Shown here piece after piece: positions 13,401-23,039 of a stretch of DNA of 64,000 nucleotides. The position numbers were made by a program, and so were the translations under genes. Under the pieces are notes generated by a model, which saw only the letters and a program-made list of their open reading frames with translations, did not search any database and had not been told where the DNA came from. The first letter of the stretch is position 1; every line of letters begins with the position of its first letter. Origin of the DNA: Armigeres subalbatus. Lineage: Eukaryota; Arthropoda; Insecta; Diptera; Culicidae. Location of the stretch: assembly GCF_024139115.2 (NCBI RefSeq), contig NW_026943225.1, positions 124,001-188,000 of the forward strand, given 5' to 3'.

Positions 13401-13650
13401 GAAACTTTCTTATGAACATCCATCGAAACTTCAATATAAACTTTCGTTAGAACTTCAAAAGGAACTTCCGTAGGAACTTTCGAAGAACTTCTGTGTGTAC
13501 TACCGAAGGAGTTATCTGAAGAACTTCCAGAGGAATTCCCGAAGGAACTTCTGATTGAATATCCAGATAAACTTTCGGAGGTATTTCCAGAGGTATTTTT
13601 GGAAGATATCCCAAAGGAGCTTGGATATCGGTCAAAACGGATCGAGTAAT
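10490..13650 (-). repeat. 12/24-bp minisatellite, block 3 (GGAACTTCC orientation)
   Basis: Unit of 24 bp: GGAACTTCCGGA followed by GGAATTCCTGAA, with substitutions and small indels. It is the reverse complement of the unit at 7660-8190, so the array inverts near 10490. Divergence rises towards 13650, where the repeat fades into unique sequence. EcoRI sites (GAATTC) recur in most units. Open frames on both strands follow from the period. Confidence 0.93.
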
Positions 13651-13654
13651 GATA

Positions 13655-13840
13655 ATCACTTGCGCCGCCAAGCGGAGGACTTTCAAAACAATACGATCTT
13701 CGACAGTTTCGTTTTTACCTCTTGAACAAATTTGAAGAAGATGGCAACTTTCAAAATCTTATGTATTCCACGATATCTAACCCAACGCTTATTCCCACAT
13801 ACATTAGCTCCACCAAGCAGAGCATAAAAAATTCACCTCC
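13655..13840. repeat. Single diverged copy of the 145-bp CCGCCAAGCGG repeat
   Basis: Contains GCCGCCAAGCGGA, then a run matching the ACAGTTTCGTTTTTACCTC and CTTATTCCCACATAC segments of the tandem copies at 14226-14645. It follows directly after the minisatellite ends. Confidence 0.7.
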
Positions 13841-14219
13841 ATGAAACAACTTCGGCCCGAATTTTGACGAACGTCGCATGACTATTCAAAACATAGAATG
13901 ACTTACTCAGTTTTGTTCTCCGCAGATTATTCATATGATTGATACTGAGAATGGTCACTGCGTTCGAAGAAAACATAATTAGCCTTGTTTATATTTACTT
14001 TCAGTGCAAAAATGTCCCTCAGTTAAACTCCGGGGTCAGATCTAAGTAGATTATTGTTTTAAACATCATATTTTACAGTAATTGATTAATTTACGAAATC
14101 TAAATAAATACTCACTGACTTATATTCGGAAATTGTGAGTGTTCAGCTGAATATGAATATGTTACGAAAGTGAGGTGACAAAGAAGGCTGATGAGCTTCA
14201 CCAAAATATTCGATTATTT
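13841..14219. other. Spacer, nothing recognised
   Basis: AT-rich sequence with no open frame of note and no repeat that I can pair with another part of the window. Confidence 0.4.
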
Positions 14220-14225
14220 AAAGCT

Positions 14226-14645
14226 CTGCCGCCAAGCGGATGAGTTCAAAATAATATGATCTGCGACAGTTTCTTTTTTTCCTCCAGAACAAATTTGTAG
14301 AAAATGGCAACTTTCTAATTCTTAGGGATTCCACAATATCCAACCAAACGCTTATTCCCATATACACTGGCGCCACCAAGTGGATGAGCTATGAAATAAT
14401 ATGATTTGCAATAGCTTCGTTTTGACCTCTTGAACAAATTTATAGAAGAGAGCAACCTTCTAAATCTTATGGATTCCACAATATCCAATCCAGCGAGTAT
14501 TGACATAAAAACTAGCTCTGCCAAGCGGATGACTTCCAAAATAATATGATCTGCGACAGCTTCGTTTTGGCCTCTTGAACAAATTTGTAGAAGAAAACAA
14601 CTTTAAAAATCATACGGATTCTAAAATATCTTACATAGGGAAAAT
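14226..14645. repeat. Tandem repeat, about 145-bp unit, three copies
   Basis: The motif (GCC)GCCAAGCGGATGA recurs near 14228, 14372 and 14517, a spacing of about 145 bp. It is followed each time by AAATAATATGAT, a GCGACAG or GCAATAG segment, a T-rich CCTC-TGAACAAATTT segment and a GGATTCCACAATATCC segment. The last copy is cut near 14640. A detached copy lies at 13655-13840. Confidence 0.85.
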
Positions 14646-14669
14646 GTCGGCTTCGGCATGTTTTTTTTT

Positions 14670-14791
14670 TTCTATTATTGTCAGGGGTTTTCTATTTTCT
14701 AATTTGGCCAAAACATTCTTTGCATATCAAAGACTATTTTGGCCAAATTCCATAAAATTTGGTCAACAAAACCCCCCTGACAATAATAGAA
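14670..14791. mobile_element. Short MITE-like inverted repeat
   Basis: The left arm starts TTCTATTATTGTCAGGGG at 14670. The right arm is its reverse complement, ending CCCCTGACAATAATAGAA at 14791. Inner sequence also pairs partly (TTGGCCAAA near 14703 against TTTGGCCAAATT near 14740). There is no coding capacity. I cannot define a convincing target duplication because the left flank is a poly-T run. Confidence 0.6.
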
Positions 14792-15184
14792 CAAAACCTT
14801 CCGAAACCGTCATTTCCCGTATATCAACATAAACATCGAGTTGAAGACCTTGTGAACACCTACCATGCAATTTGCATGAAAATTAGGACTTGCTTTTATG
14901 TTTTGAGGAATCAAGAGGTCATTTTTGATCTGATCGGAGCAGGTCTCAACGTCTCAGACAAATCTTGGTGGGCGGGAAAATTTATGACTCCCGAAATTAT
15001 TCAAATCGGTTTACTAACGGCTTAGATACAGCGATTTGGAAAAAACGTTCCGACTTTTTTCAAGGCTTGGTCTCTCGTGTAAGTAAAACCTATCTCGGTC
15101 TCGGCTGAGAATTATTCCCTAATAACGGAGCCCTGTCAACCCCAAATCGGGTAGTCGCTGGGTGAGGCAATGATGTGTATACCA
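14792..15184. other. Spacer, nothing recognised
   Basis: No coding or repeat signal that I can support. A short frame at 14759-15025 has no recognisable motif. Confidence 0.35.
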
Positions 15185-15970
15185 TCTCCGCCAATCATCC
15201 TCATCGTTGTCGACGAGATTATAGTGGGTGTAATTGACCGTGTACCGAACCGTGGGATGCTCTGACATCCTCTTACTATGAAGCACCGGATGATGTTACT
15301 CTACTAGCGCAACGCTGCTCTGGTATGCAGAGAAGCAGAACGACCTGTCCGAATGCTTGTTTACAGCAGGTCTCACAATCAAAGTCAACAAAATCAAAAT
15401 CAACAACCCTCCAACTTTACAGAAACCGGGCAAGCAGTAGAGGAGATCGAAAACTTTCAATATCTTGCCAGACAGGAGGCGTCGGGTGGCGGAACCATTT
15501 GACAAAGGAGTACAGATCAAGAAGATATTAGCCAATGCACTAAATTTCACCACACATAAATTTCAAGTATTCCTCAACCGATGTCTTCGTTTTAGAATTC
15601 GGACCTTCATCGACAATGCTTTCAAAAACCAATATCAACAGTAACCCAACAAACATTGGAGGTGGGTAATACGCTTATATGACCAAAAAATAGTCTTCCT
15701 CAGCTAAAAACTAGCTTTGTTCAGCTAAAATTGTTTGTTGGGAAATGGAGGTGGGTTGGCCACACATTACGAAAAAGCGGAGACGAAATCTGAAATCAGG
15801 TTGTGAACTGGAATTCAGCAAGATATTGCAGCAGAGGCAGATCCAGAGGCTCGTAGCGACGAAGCCTCGATAAAGAAATGATGGAAGCCTACAGGAATCT
15901 GACTTAGGCCCAGATCAAGGGTAGAGCGAGCAGCCGAAAAGGATGGAAATCTTTTACGTTGGGCTTCTGT
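15185..15970 (+). pseudogene. Non-LTR retrotransposon fragment: 3' half of reverse transcriptase and C-terminus
   Basis: Conceptual translation in shifting frames gives VVDEIIVGVIDRVPNRG near 15210-15260, a degraded active-site DD box (PDDVTLL) near 15285, GQAVEEIENFQYL near 15430, LHRQCFQKPIST near 15605 and WRWVGHTLRK near 15750. These are the order and motifs of the RT palm/thumb and post-RT region of endonuclease-type LINEs. Several stops and frameshifts are present, and the endonuclease and N-terminal RT are absent. It is interrupted at 15645-15742 by a small TIR element. The clade is uncertain (RTE- or CR1-like). It is dead. Confidence 0.75.
15645..15742. mobile_element. 98-bp MITE with CCCAACAAACA inverted ends, inserted in the RT fragment
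   Basis: Begins CCCAACAAACAT and ends TTGTTTGTTGGG, an 11-12 bp inverted repeat. It sits between LHRQCFQKPIST and WRWVGHTLRK of the host RT fragment, where family members normally continue without a gap of this kind. The target duplication is not clear. Confidence 0.65.
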
Positions 15971-16975
15971 ATCTCAAGACACATGAGTGACTGAGTCAGA
16001 TTCATGATTCATTTGCAGAGCATCAGCAAATGAGAAACTGAAACATTGCCAATGACAACAACATTGCACTTTCTTCCAAATGCTATGATAAACTCATCTC
16101 GCAACATGCAAATTTCCGGAACGGCAAAACAATAGTATGTACAATAATTACCTGTCGCGCTTCTAAAATAATCGGTTCATGATAATGGGATAAAATTTAT
16201 AAGTTGTCAATTTTTCTGTATAAAATGATAATATGTTAACATGATTTCTGTTTTGCTTCTGGAATTTACAAATAACCGCTCACACAAAAAATACTTCATT
16301 ATACTTGGTAGATATAAAATTTATTCCAGTGTTGTCTTTGTCCTCTGCAGATTTGGTCAAAGACATTGTACTACTCCAAAATAAAAATACATTATCGCTA
16401 ACAGGATACGCCCTGAAGCCTCATTGCGCATATCACCTCCACATCACCGCTTGGTGCAATATTTTACACAACTCTTTTGATTCGAGACGCACTATGCTTC
16501 CGGGTAGGCGATCTAATGCTCTGTCAGCTCTCGCTGATATAGAGGCAAGGCAAATCTTTTGTAATATTTTAGATCTTTTGTTCTATGCGTGGCTTTGTGT
16601 TCGCCATCGCGCGATCATCGTTTATCAGCGGTGAGAGATGAAAATTTTCAACAATCTTTCAGGAAAATGCTTCCTAATTTCGACATTTTCCATGGAATAT
16701 GGTAAAATTTATATACCAATCGAATCGTTGTGAGTAGCAGAATGCAACGGATATAAAATTTCATCGGGAAATTTGGTATATCTGGCCGAGAATGTTGTGC
16801 AAACATAAAACTAGTCGGTCCGGGGATACTTTTTTCGGTCAAAATTTCCATTTTGTCGAGAGTCCAGTTTTCCCAAATTTTCATATATCTAAAATATTTT
16901 TCAACGTAAATTAACCTTAGGATCTAACAAAGAAGGTGATTTGTTTAGAATTTTGAAATTCCTTTCCTAAAAATT
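15971..16975. other. About 1 kb with no assignable feature
   Basis: Contains a 109-codon plus-strand frame at 16305-16634 that includes LPGRRSNALSALADIEARQI. I do not recognise it as a domain, and I see no splice or promoter context. It could be part of a dispersed repeat or a chance frame. The remainder is AT-rich and featureless. Confidence 0.3.
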
Positions 16976-17029
16976 CTAAAAAATCGGGAAGCGCGCCAAG
17001 GTGCATTTTATCGGCCGCGCCACTGAGCT

Positions 17030-18720
17030 TCCCCTTAAAGGATGCTTTTGAACCTCTTGAAAGTATGCTGTCAAACCTCTTGGAAGAAGCCGAGTTTCCT
17101 TCCTAGCTTTTTGAAAAAAGGCTTCCTGTCCTCTCAAAAGAAGGCTTCCGAGCCTCTTAAAAGCAGGCATCCGGGCATTTTGAAAGGAAACTTTTGAGTC
17201 GCTTGAGAGGAGGCTCCCGAGTCTCTTTAAAGGAAACTTCTGGGCCTCTTGAAGGGAGGCTTCCGAGCCTCTTGAAAGGAGGCTTCCGAGCCTCTTGAAA
17301 GGAGGCTTCCGAGCCTCTTGAAAGGAGGCTTCCGAGCCTCTTGAAAGGAGGCTTCCGAGCCTCTTGAAAGGAGGCTTCCGAGCCTCTTGAAAGGAGGCTT
17401 GAGCCTCTTGAAAGGAGGCTTTGAGCCTCTTGAAAGGAGAGGCTTCTGAGCCTCTTGAAAGGAGGCTTCCTGAGCCTCTTGAAAGGGAGGCTCTGAGCCT
17501 CTTGAAAGGAGGCTTCTGAGCCTCTGAAAGGAGGCTTCTGAGGCCTCTTGAAAGGAGGCCTGAGCCTCTTGAAAGGAGGCCTGAGCCTCTTGAAAGGAGG
17601 CTTCCTGAGCCTCTTGAAAGGAGGCTTGAGCCTCTTGAAAGGAGGCTGGAAGCTTCTTGAAAGGAGGCTTCCAGGCTTCTTGAAAGGAGGCTTCTGAGCC
17701 TCTTGAAAGGAGGCTTCTGAGCCTCTTGAAAGGAGGCTTCTGAGCCTCTTGAAAGGGAGGCCTGAGCCTCTTGAAAGGAGGCTTCTGAGCCTCTTGAAAG
17801 GAGGCTCTGAGCCTCTTGAAAGGAGGCTTCCAAGCCTCTTGAAAGGAGGCTTCCAAGCCTCTTGAAAGGAGGCTTCCAAGCCTCTTGAAAGGAGGCTTCC
17901 AAGCCTCTTGAAAGGAGGCTTCCAAGCCTCTTGAAAGGAGGCTTCCGAGCCTCTTGAAAGGAGGCTTCCGAGCTTCTTGAAAGGAGGCTTCCGAGCCTCT
18001 TGAAAGCAAGCTTCCGAACCTTTTGAAAGCAAGCTTCCGAACCTTTTGAAAGCAAGCTTCCGAACCTTTTGAAAGCAAGCTTCCGAACCTTTTGAAAGCA
18101 AGCTTCCGAACCTTTTGAAAGCAAGCTTCCGAACCTTTTGAATGAAGCTTTCAAGTCTCTTGAAAAGAGTTTTTCTTGTAAAAAAAAAACCTTCCGAGCC
18201 TCTTGAAAGGAGGCTTCCATGCTTTTGAAAAAAGGCTTCCGAACCTCTTGAAAGGATCCTTCCGAGCTTTTTGAAAAAAGGCTTCCGGCTCTCTTAAAAC
18301 GAGGCATCCGGGCCTCTTGCAAGGAGGCACAGGCTTTTCGAACCTTTTGAAAGGAGACTTCTGAACATCTTGAAAGGAGGCATTCGTGCCTCTTGAAAGG
18401 AGGCTTCCGAGCTTTTGAAAAAAGGCTTCCGAACCTCTTGAAAGGATCCTTCCGAGCTTTTTGAAAAAAGGCTTCCGGCTCTCTTAAAACGAGGCATCCG
18501 GGCCTCTTGCAAGGAGGCACAGGCCTTTCGAACCTTTTGAAAGGAGACTTCAGAACATCTTGAAAGGAGGCATTCGTGCTGTTCTGAAGAAGGTTTCCGA
18601 GAAGCGTAGAAAGATGCTTCTAAACCTCTTGCAAAGAAGCAATAGAGCTTTTCTAAAAAAGGGCCTACATGCCTCTCAAACGAAGGCTTCCAAACCTTTA
18701 GATTCTAGATTTTAGTTCAA
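17030..18720 (-). repeat. 23-bp minisatellite array inside the hAT-like element
   Basis: Unit GAGCCTCTTGAAAGGAGG plus CTTCC, repeated almost perfectly at 17250-17400 and 17820-18000. A GCAAGCTTCCGAACC variant block lies at 18000-18130, and diverged units continue to about 18720. The segments at 18200-18370 and 18390-18560 are a duplicated block. The 23-bp unit lacks stops on the minus strand, so a 514-codon frame (16976-18520) and two others run through it. Their translation repeats every 23 residues, exactly as expected from period 23 read in triplets. Confidence 0.95.
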
Positions 18721-18910
18721 AAGCATGTTTCTAACATATTATTCAACATTTTGTTCAGATCAGGTAGATAGCATTAGGGATTTTTTAAATTCGCTCTTCG
18801 ACATTTGTCCGTTTGATCTTTTGTTCTGCAGCCCTTCATACCCTGTTCTATTTGAGGAAAGCAGGGTTCAATGAATCGCCTGCTTTGAGCGTGCTTACAG
18901 CGGCACACTA

Positions 18911-19122
18911 TGAGTTAACTTTCTGAAATCTGTATGGCGAAAGGCATCTAAGGTTCAAATTTCTCAAAATTAAGCACCTTAATCGAAAAAATATTTGGTA
19001 GGCGTAGTAACGCACACCATCCTTTATAACCGGTACCAAATAGTTTTTCATAAAAAGTTCCTAATTTTGAGAAAACCCGCTTTAGATGTCTTTCGCCATA
19101 CAAATTTCTGGCGGTTAACTCA
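18911..19122. mobile_element. Foldback MITE, about 90-bp inverted arms
   Basis: The left arm 18911-19000 begins TGAGTTAAC and ends ATATTTGGTA. The right arm 19034-19122 is its imperfect reverse complement, beginning TACCAAATAG and ending GTTAACTCA. Shared inner blocks include TGTATGGCGAAAG-CATCTAA and CTCAAAATTA. The loop is about 33 bp. By comparison with 54380-54440, it lies in an insertion of roughly 330 bp within the hAT-like copy, so part of the inserted DNA lies outside these arms. Target duplication not resolved. Confidence 0.75.
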
Positions 19123-19402
19123 TGCTGACTATTTGCGCATATACGGTAGCGCCTGGATGTGGAAGCGGTGGGTAGAAAATAAGCCACTGCCAACAATTCA
19201 TTAGCTTTGATTTACTGATCGCCATGCATATTATGTATAAAACTTAGTTTTGAAATAAAAAACATTACAATAATCAAAACTTATCAATAAGCTCCGATTG
19301 GAATTGTAATACGTCCTCCATTATGCATTTTCATCCGAGTTACCCCCTAGGGCCAGCGAAGGTACCCCCAGGGGTACATGTACCCCAGGTTGAGAACCGC
19401 TG

Positions 19403-22030
19403 AACTATAGCATCATCAACGTGCACTGCCCACACGAAGGGAGACCCGACGACGAGAAAGAAGCGTTCTTTGCATAGATGGAGCAGACATACGATGGATG
19501 CCCACTGCGGGACGTCAAAATCGTCATCGGTGACATGAACGCACAGGTAGGAAGGGAGGAAATGTATAGACCGGTCATCGGACCGTATAGTCTGCACACC
19601 GTATCGAATGACAACGGCCAACGATGCATAAACTTCGCAGCCTCCCGCGGAATGGTAGCCCGAAGCACCTTCTTTCCCCGCAAAAATATCCACAAGGCCA
19701 CATGGAGATCACCTAACCAAGAAACGGAAAACCAAATCGACCACGTTCTAATCGACGGTAAATTCTTCTCTGACATCACGAACGTCCGCACTTACCGCTG
19801 CGCGAGTATTGAATCCGACCACTACCTCGTTGCAGTATGCCTGCGCTCAAAACTCTCGACGGTGTACAACACGCGTCGAAGTCGGACGCCGCGGCTCAAC
19901 ATTGGGCGACTACAAGACGGTAGACTAGCCCAAGAATACGCGCAGCAGCTGGAAGTGGCACTTCCAACGGAAGAGCAGCTAGGCGCAGCGTCTCTTGAAG
20001 ATGGCTGGAGAGATATTCGATCCGCCATTGGTAGCACCGCAACCGCTGCACTTGGCACGGTGCCCCGGATCAGAGAAACGACTGGTATGACGGCGAATGT
20101 GAGCAGTTAGTGGAAGAGAAGAATGCAGCATGGGCGAGATTGCTGCAACACCGCACGAGGGCGAACGAGGCACGATATAAACAGGCGCGGAACAGACAAA
20201 ACTCGATTTTCCGGAGGAAAAAGCGCTAGCAGGAAGATCGAAACCGTGAAGAGACGGAGCAACTGTACCGCGCTAATAACACACGAAAGTTCTATGAGAA
20301 GTGAAACCGTTCACGTAAGGGCCACGTGCCACAGCCTGATATGTGCAAGGACATAAACGGAAACCTTCTTACGAACGAGCGTGAGGTGATCCAAAGGTGG
20401 CGGCAGCACTACGAAGAACACCTGAATGGCGATGTGGCAGACGAAGATGGCGGTATGGTGATGGACCTGGGAGAACGCGCGCAGGGCATAATTTTACCGG
20501 CTCCGGATCTCCAGAAAATCCAGGAGGAGATTGGCCGGCTGAAGAACAATAAAGCCCCTGGGGTTGACCAACTACCAGGAGAGCTTTTTAAACACGGTGG
20601 TGAGGCACTGGCTAGAGCGCTGCACTGGGTCATTACCAAGATTTGGGAGGAGGAAGTTTTGCCGCAGGAGTGGATGGAAGGTGTCGTGTGTCCCATCTAC
20701 AAAAAGGGCGATAAGCTGTTTTGTAGCAACTACCGCGCCATCACATTGCTGAACGCCGCCTACAAGGTACTCTCCCAAATTTTATGCCGTCGACTAGCAC
20801 CAACTGCAAGAGAGTTCGTGGGGCAGTACCAGGCGGGTTTTATGGGCGAACGCTCTACCACGGACCAGTTCGCCATTCGCCAAGTACTGCAGAAATGCCG
20901 TGAATACAACGTGCCCACACATCATCTATTCATCGACTTCAAAGCCGCATATGATACAATCGATCGGGACCAGCTATGGCAGCTAATGCACGAACACGGT
21001 TTTCCGGATAAACTGACACGGTTGATCAAAGCGACGATGGATCGGGTGATGTGCGTAGTTCGAGTTTCAGGGGCATTCTCGAGTCCCTTCGAAACCCGCA
21101 GAGGGTTACGGCAAGGTGATGGTCTTTCGTGTTTGCTATTCAACATCGCTTTGGAAGGGGTAATACGAAGAGCAGGGATTAACACGAGTGGTACAATTTT
21201 CAATTAGTCCATCCAGCTATTTGGTTTCGCCGACGACATAGATATTATGGCACGTAACTTTGAGAAGATGGAGGAAGCCTACATCAGACTGAAGAGAGAA
21301 GCTAAGCGGATCGGACTAGTCATCAATACGTCGAAGACGAAGTACATGATAGGAAGAGGTTCAAGAGAAGACAATGTGAGCCACCCACCGCGAGTTTGCA
21401 TCGGTGGTGACGAAATCGAGGTGGTAGAAGAATTTGTGTACTTGGGTGATTGCCGAAAATGACACCAGCAGAGAAATTCGGAGACGCATAGTGGCTGGAA
21501 ATCGTACGTACTTTGGACTCCGCAAGACGCTCCGATCGAATCGCCGATCGCCGTACCAAACTGACAATCTACAAAACGTCAATTAGACCGGTAGTCCTCT
21601 ACGGACACGAGACCTGGACGATGCTCGTGGAGGACCAACGCGCACTTGGAGTTTTCGAAAGGAAAGTGCTGCGTACCATCTATGGTGGGGTGCAGATGGC
21701 GGACGGTACGTGTAGGAGGCGAATGAACCACGAATTGCATCAGCTGTTCTGAGAACCATTCATCGTTCACACCGCGAAAATCGGACGACTGCGATGGGCC
21801 GGGCACGTAGCCAGAATGTCGGACAGTAACCCGGTGAAAATGGTTCTCGACAACGATCCGACGGGCACAAGAAGGCGAGGTGCGCAGTGGGTAAGGTGGA
21901 TCGATCAGGTGGAAGATGACTTGCGGACCCTCCGTAGACTGCGTGGTTGGTGACGTGTAACCATGGACCGAGCCGAATGGAGAAGACTCTTATATACCGC
22001 ACAGGCCACTTCGGCCTTAGTCTGATTGAA
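19403..22030 (+). pseudogene. RTE-like non-LTR retrotransposon, endonuclease plus reverse transcriptase, 5'-truncated and broken
   Basis: Encodes an apurinic-type endonuclease C-terminal half: INVHCPHEGR near 19415, GDMNAQVGRE near 19530, and the catalytic SDHYLV near 19815. A basic linker follows, then a complete RT at about 20350-21300: LLNAAYKVLSQIL, QAGFMGERSTTDQ, the catalytic FIDFKAAYD near 20930, GLRQGDGLSCLLFNIAL near 21105 and FGFADDIDI near 21220. The post-RT part has YGHETWTML and RLRWAGHVARMSD. In-frame stops occur near 19459, 20189, 20303 and 21206, with a frameshift near 21460. The 3' end is a short ATA-rich tail near 22025-22040. The 5' end stops exactly at the hAT-like terminus. 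Clade is inferred from the motifs. Confidence 0.88.
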
Positions 22031-22215
22031 TAATATATAATCCTCCTTCTCCAGAAACCCGTTCCATTCTCCTTTCCAACTTCACTTCCTCTTTTCACTT
22101 ACTTACCCCTTTTCACTTCCTTTTCCGTCAGGTAAATGATGAGAAAGGCCAGTGAAGGCGATGGCATTAATCTCTCAAATTGAGGGGAACGTGTCTCCTG
22201 AGCCGACGTTCTAAT
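22031..22215 (+). other. Possible 3' tail of another retroelement
   Basis: A pyrimidine-rich run (CCTTTTCACTTCC type) is followed by a GAGGGGAACGTGTCTCCTGAG segment and ends in a short ACCTGATACCTGA direct repeat. This looks like the simple-repeat tail of a non-LTR element or SINE. I cannot name it. Confidence 0.3.
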
Positions 22216-22499
22216 ACCTGATACCTGAAGGTATGGATTAAATTCGAATACTAATTATTGGAACGATTAATTAAGATGCGGGTTTCACTGAGTGAAAGCT
22301 CCTGAGTATTCCTTTTAGCTATGTAAGTTTTCTTTTATCCTAGGCTTAACGAGGAAGCATGCAATGCAAACTTCCCCATACTAATTTGCATACAAACTTG
22401 AAACGGCTTGTGCTAAATCTATTTTTATCAAAATGAGCTCAAATTTTCGGAGGACACTCAGAACATGATACAGAATCAGATGAGCGTTGTGGAGCAAAA
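22216..22499. other. Spacer, nothing recognised
   Basis: AT-rich sequence with no coding or inverted-repeat signal that I can support. Confidence 0.35.
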
Positions 22500-23035
22500 T
22501 TTATTATGCTGCCAGTTGACTCTCACACACTTATTTTCTCCGAAACATCAAACTTGTACTGAGCAGTGAAGAACAGTAGCCCCGGAAGCTGCCGGAAGTC
22601 CGCCTTGATGTAAGTCTCATCTCCCATGATGAGACATTAAGGCTTCGCCAGCATCTGGGTGTATAATTTCCGGATCCGTGACTTTCCTACCGTATTTTAC
22701 CGTTCGTCACGAGTTGGATCATTATGCACTTTGTACGTGTGCAGTCTCTCCCGGTCCCGAAAGACTTGGACAGATTCAACTTTTTGGCCACATCCCTGAC
22801 CGAAGCATTGGGATTCCGTCTAAACGCTTTCACGACACGCTTGTGATTCTGATCACTCATAGAACATCCATTTTGACCGCATGTCTCCTTCCGTTTCGTG
22901 CTCAGAGTTTCGTATTAACATTAAACCACACGACTCACCGTCACCATATTGGCTGCACGATTCCGAGTTGTTTTCCGATGTCCCGATAAAAGCATGCTTG
23001 CACAGAATCAGCTCTACGGGTGACGCCATTTTTTC
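22500..23035 (-). pseudogene. Mariner/Tc1-like transposase fragment
   Basis: Read on the minus strand from about 23035, it shows MASPVELILCKHAF, then a basic stretch, then KSRIRKLYTQMLAKP near 22665-22620. The first catalytic-aspartate region follows: CLIMGDETYIKADF near 22625-22590, then RQLPGLLFFTA and YKFDVSEKIS. The D-E-T-Y context fits the first Asp of DDE/D mariner-type enzymes. The sequence breaks off before the second and third catalytic residues, and stops and frameshifts are present. No inverted termini were found beside it. The superfamily call rests on motif memory only. Confidence 0.6.
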
Positions 23036-23039
23036 CAAT

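Larger units (their letters stand above)
17030..19402 (-). mobile_element. hAT-like non-autonomous element carrying a 23-bp minisatellite (one end missing)
   Basis: The right edge (19340-19402) is the reverse complement of the left end of the complete element at 54204-56235. It ends in GGTTGAGAACCGCTG, with the same GGGGTACATGTACCCC palindrome and CCCTAGGG block just inside. Further in, 19206-19340 matches the AT-rich subterminal zone, and 18811-18825 (GTTTGATCTTTTGTT) is the reverse complement of 54448-54462. Then the 23-bp array begins. A foldback element interrupts it at 18911-19122. The opposite terminus is not found near 17030, so the copy is truncated there. No transposase is encoded. 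Confidence 0.8.

Noticed and set aside
7146..13650. Heat-shock elements (GAA and TTC blocks)
   Set aside because: HSEs need alternating GAA and TTC with 2-bp spacing. Here GAA and TTC are 1 bp apart, so the match is not to consensus.
16305..16634. 109-codon frame as a host gene
   Set aside because: No recognisable domain, codon pattern, splice context or promoter. Kept only as a note.
16976..18520. A 514-codon minus-strand frame
   Set aside because: It repeats every 23 residues because a 23-bp stop-free unit is read in triplets. Two overlapping frames do the same.
17030..18720. CRISPR-like array
   Set aside because: There are no unique spacers between repeats; the units are contiguous, and the genome is eukaryotic.
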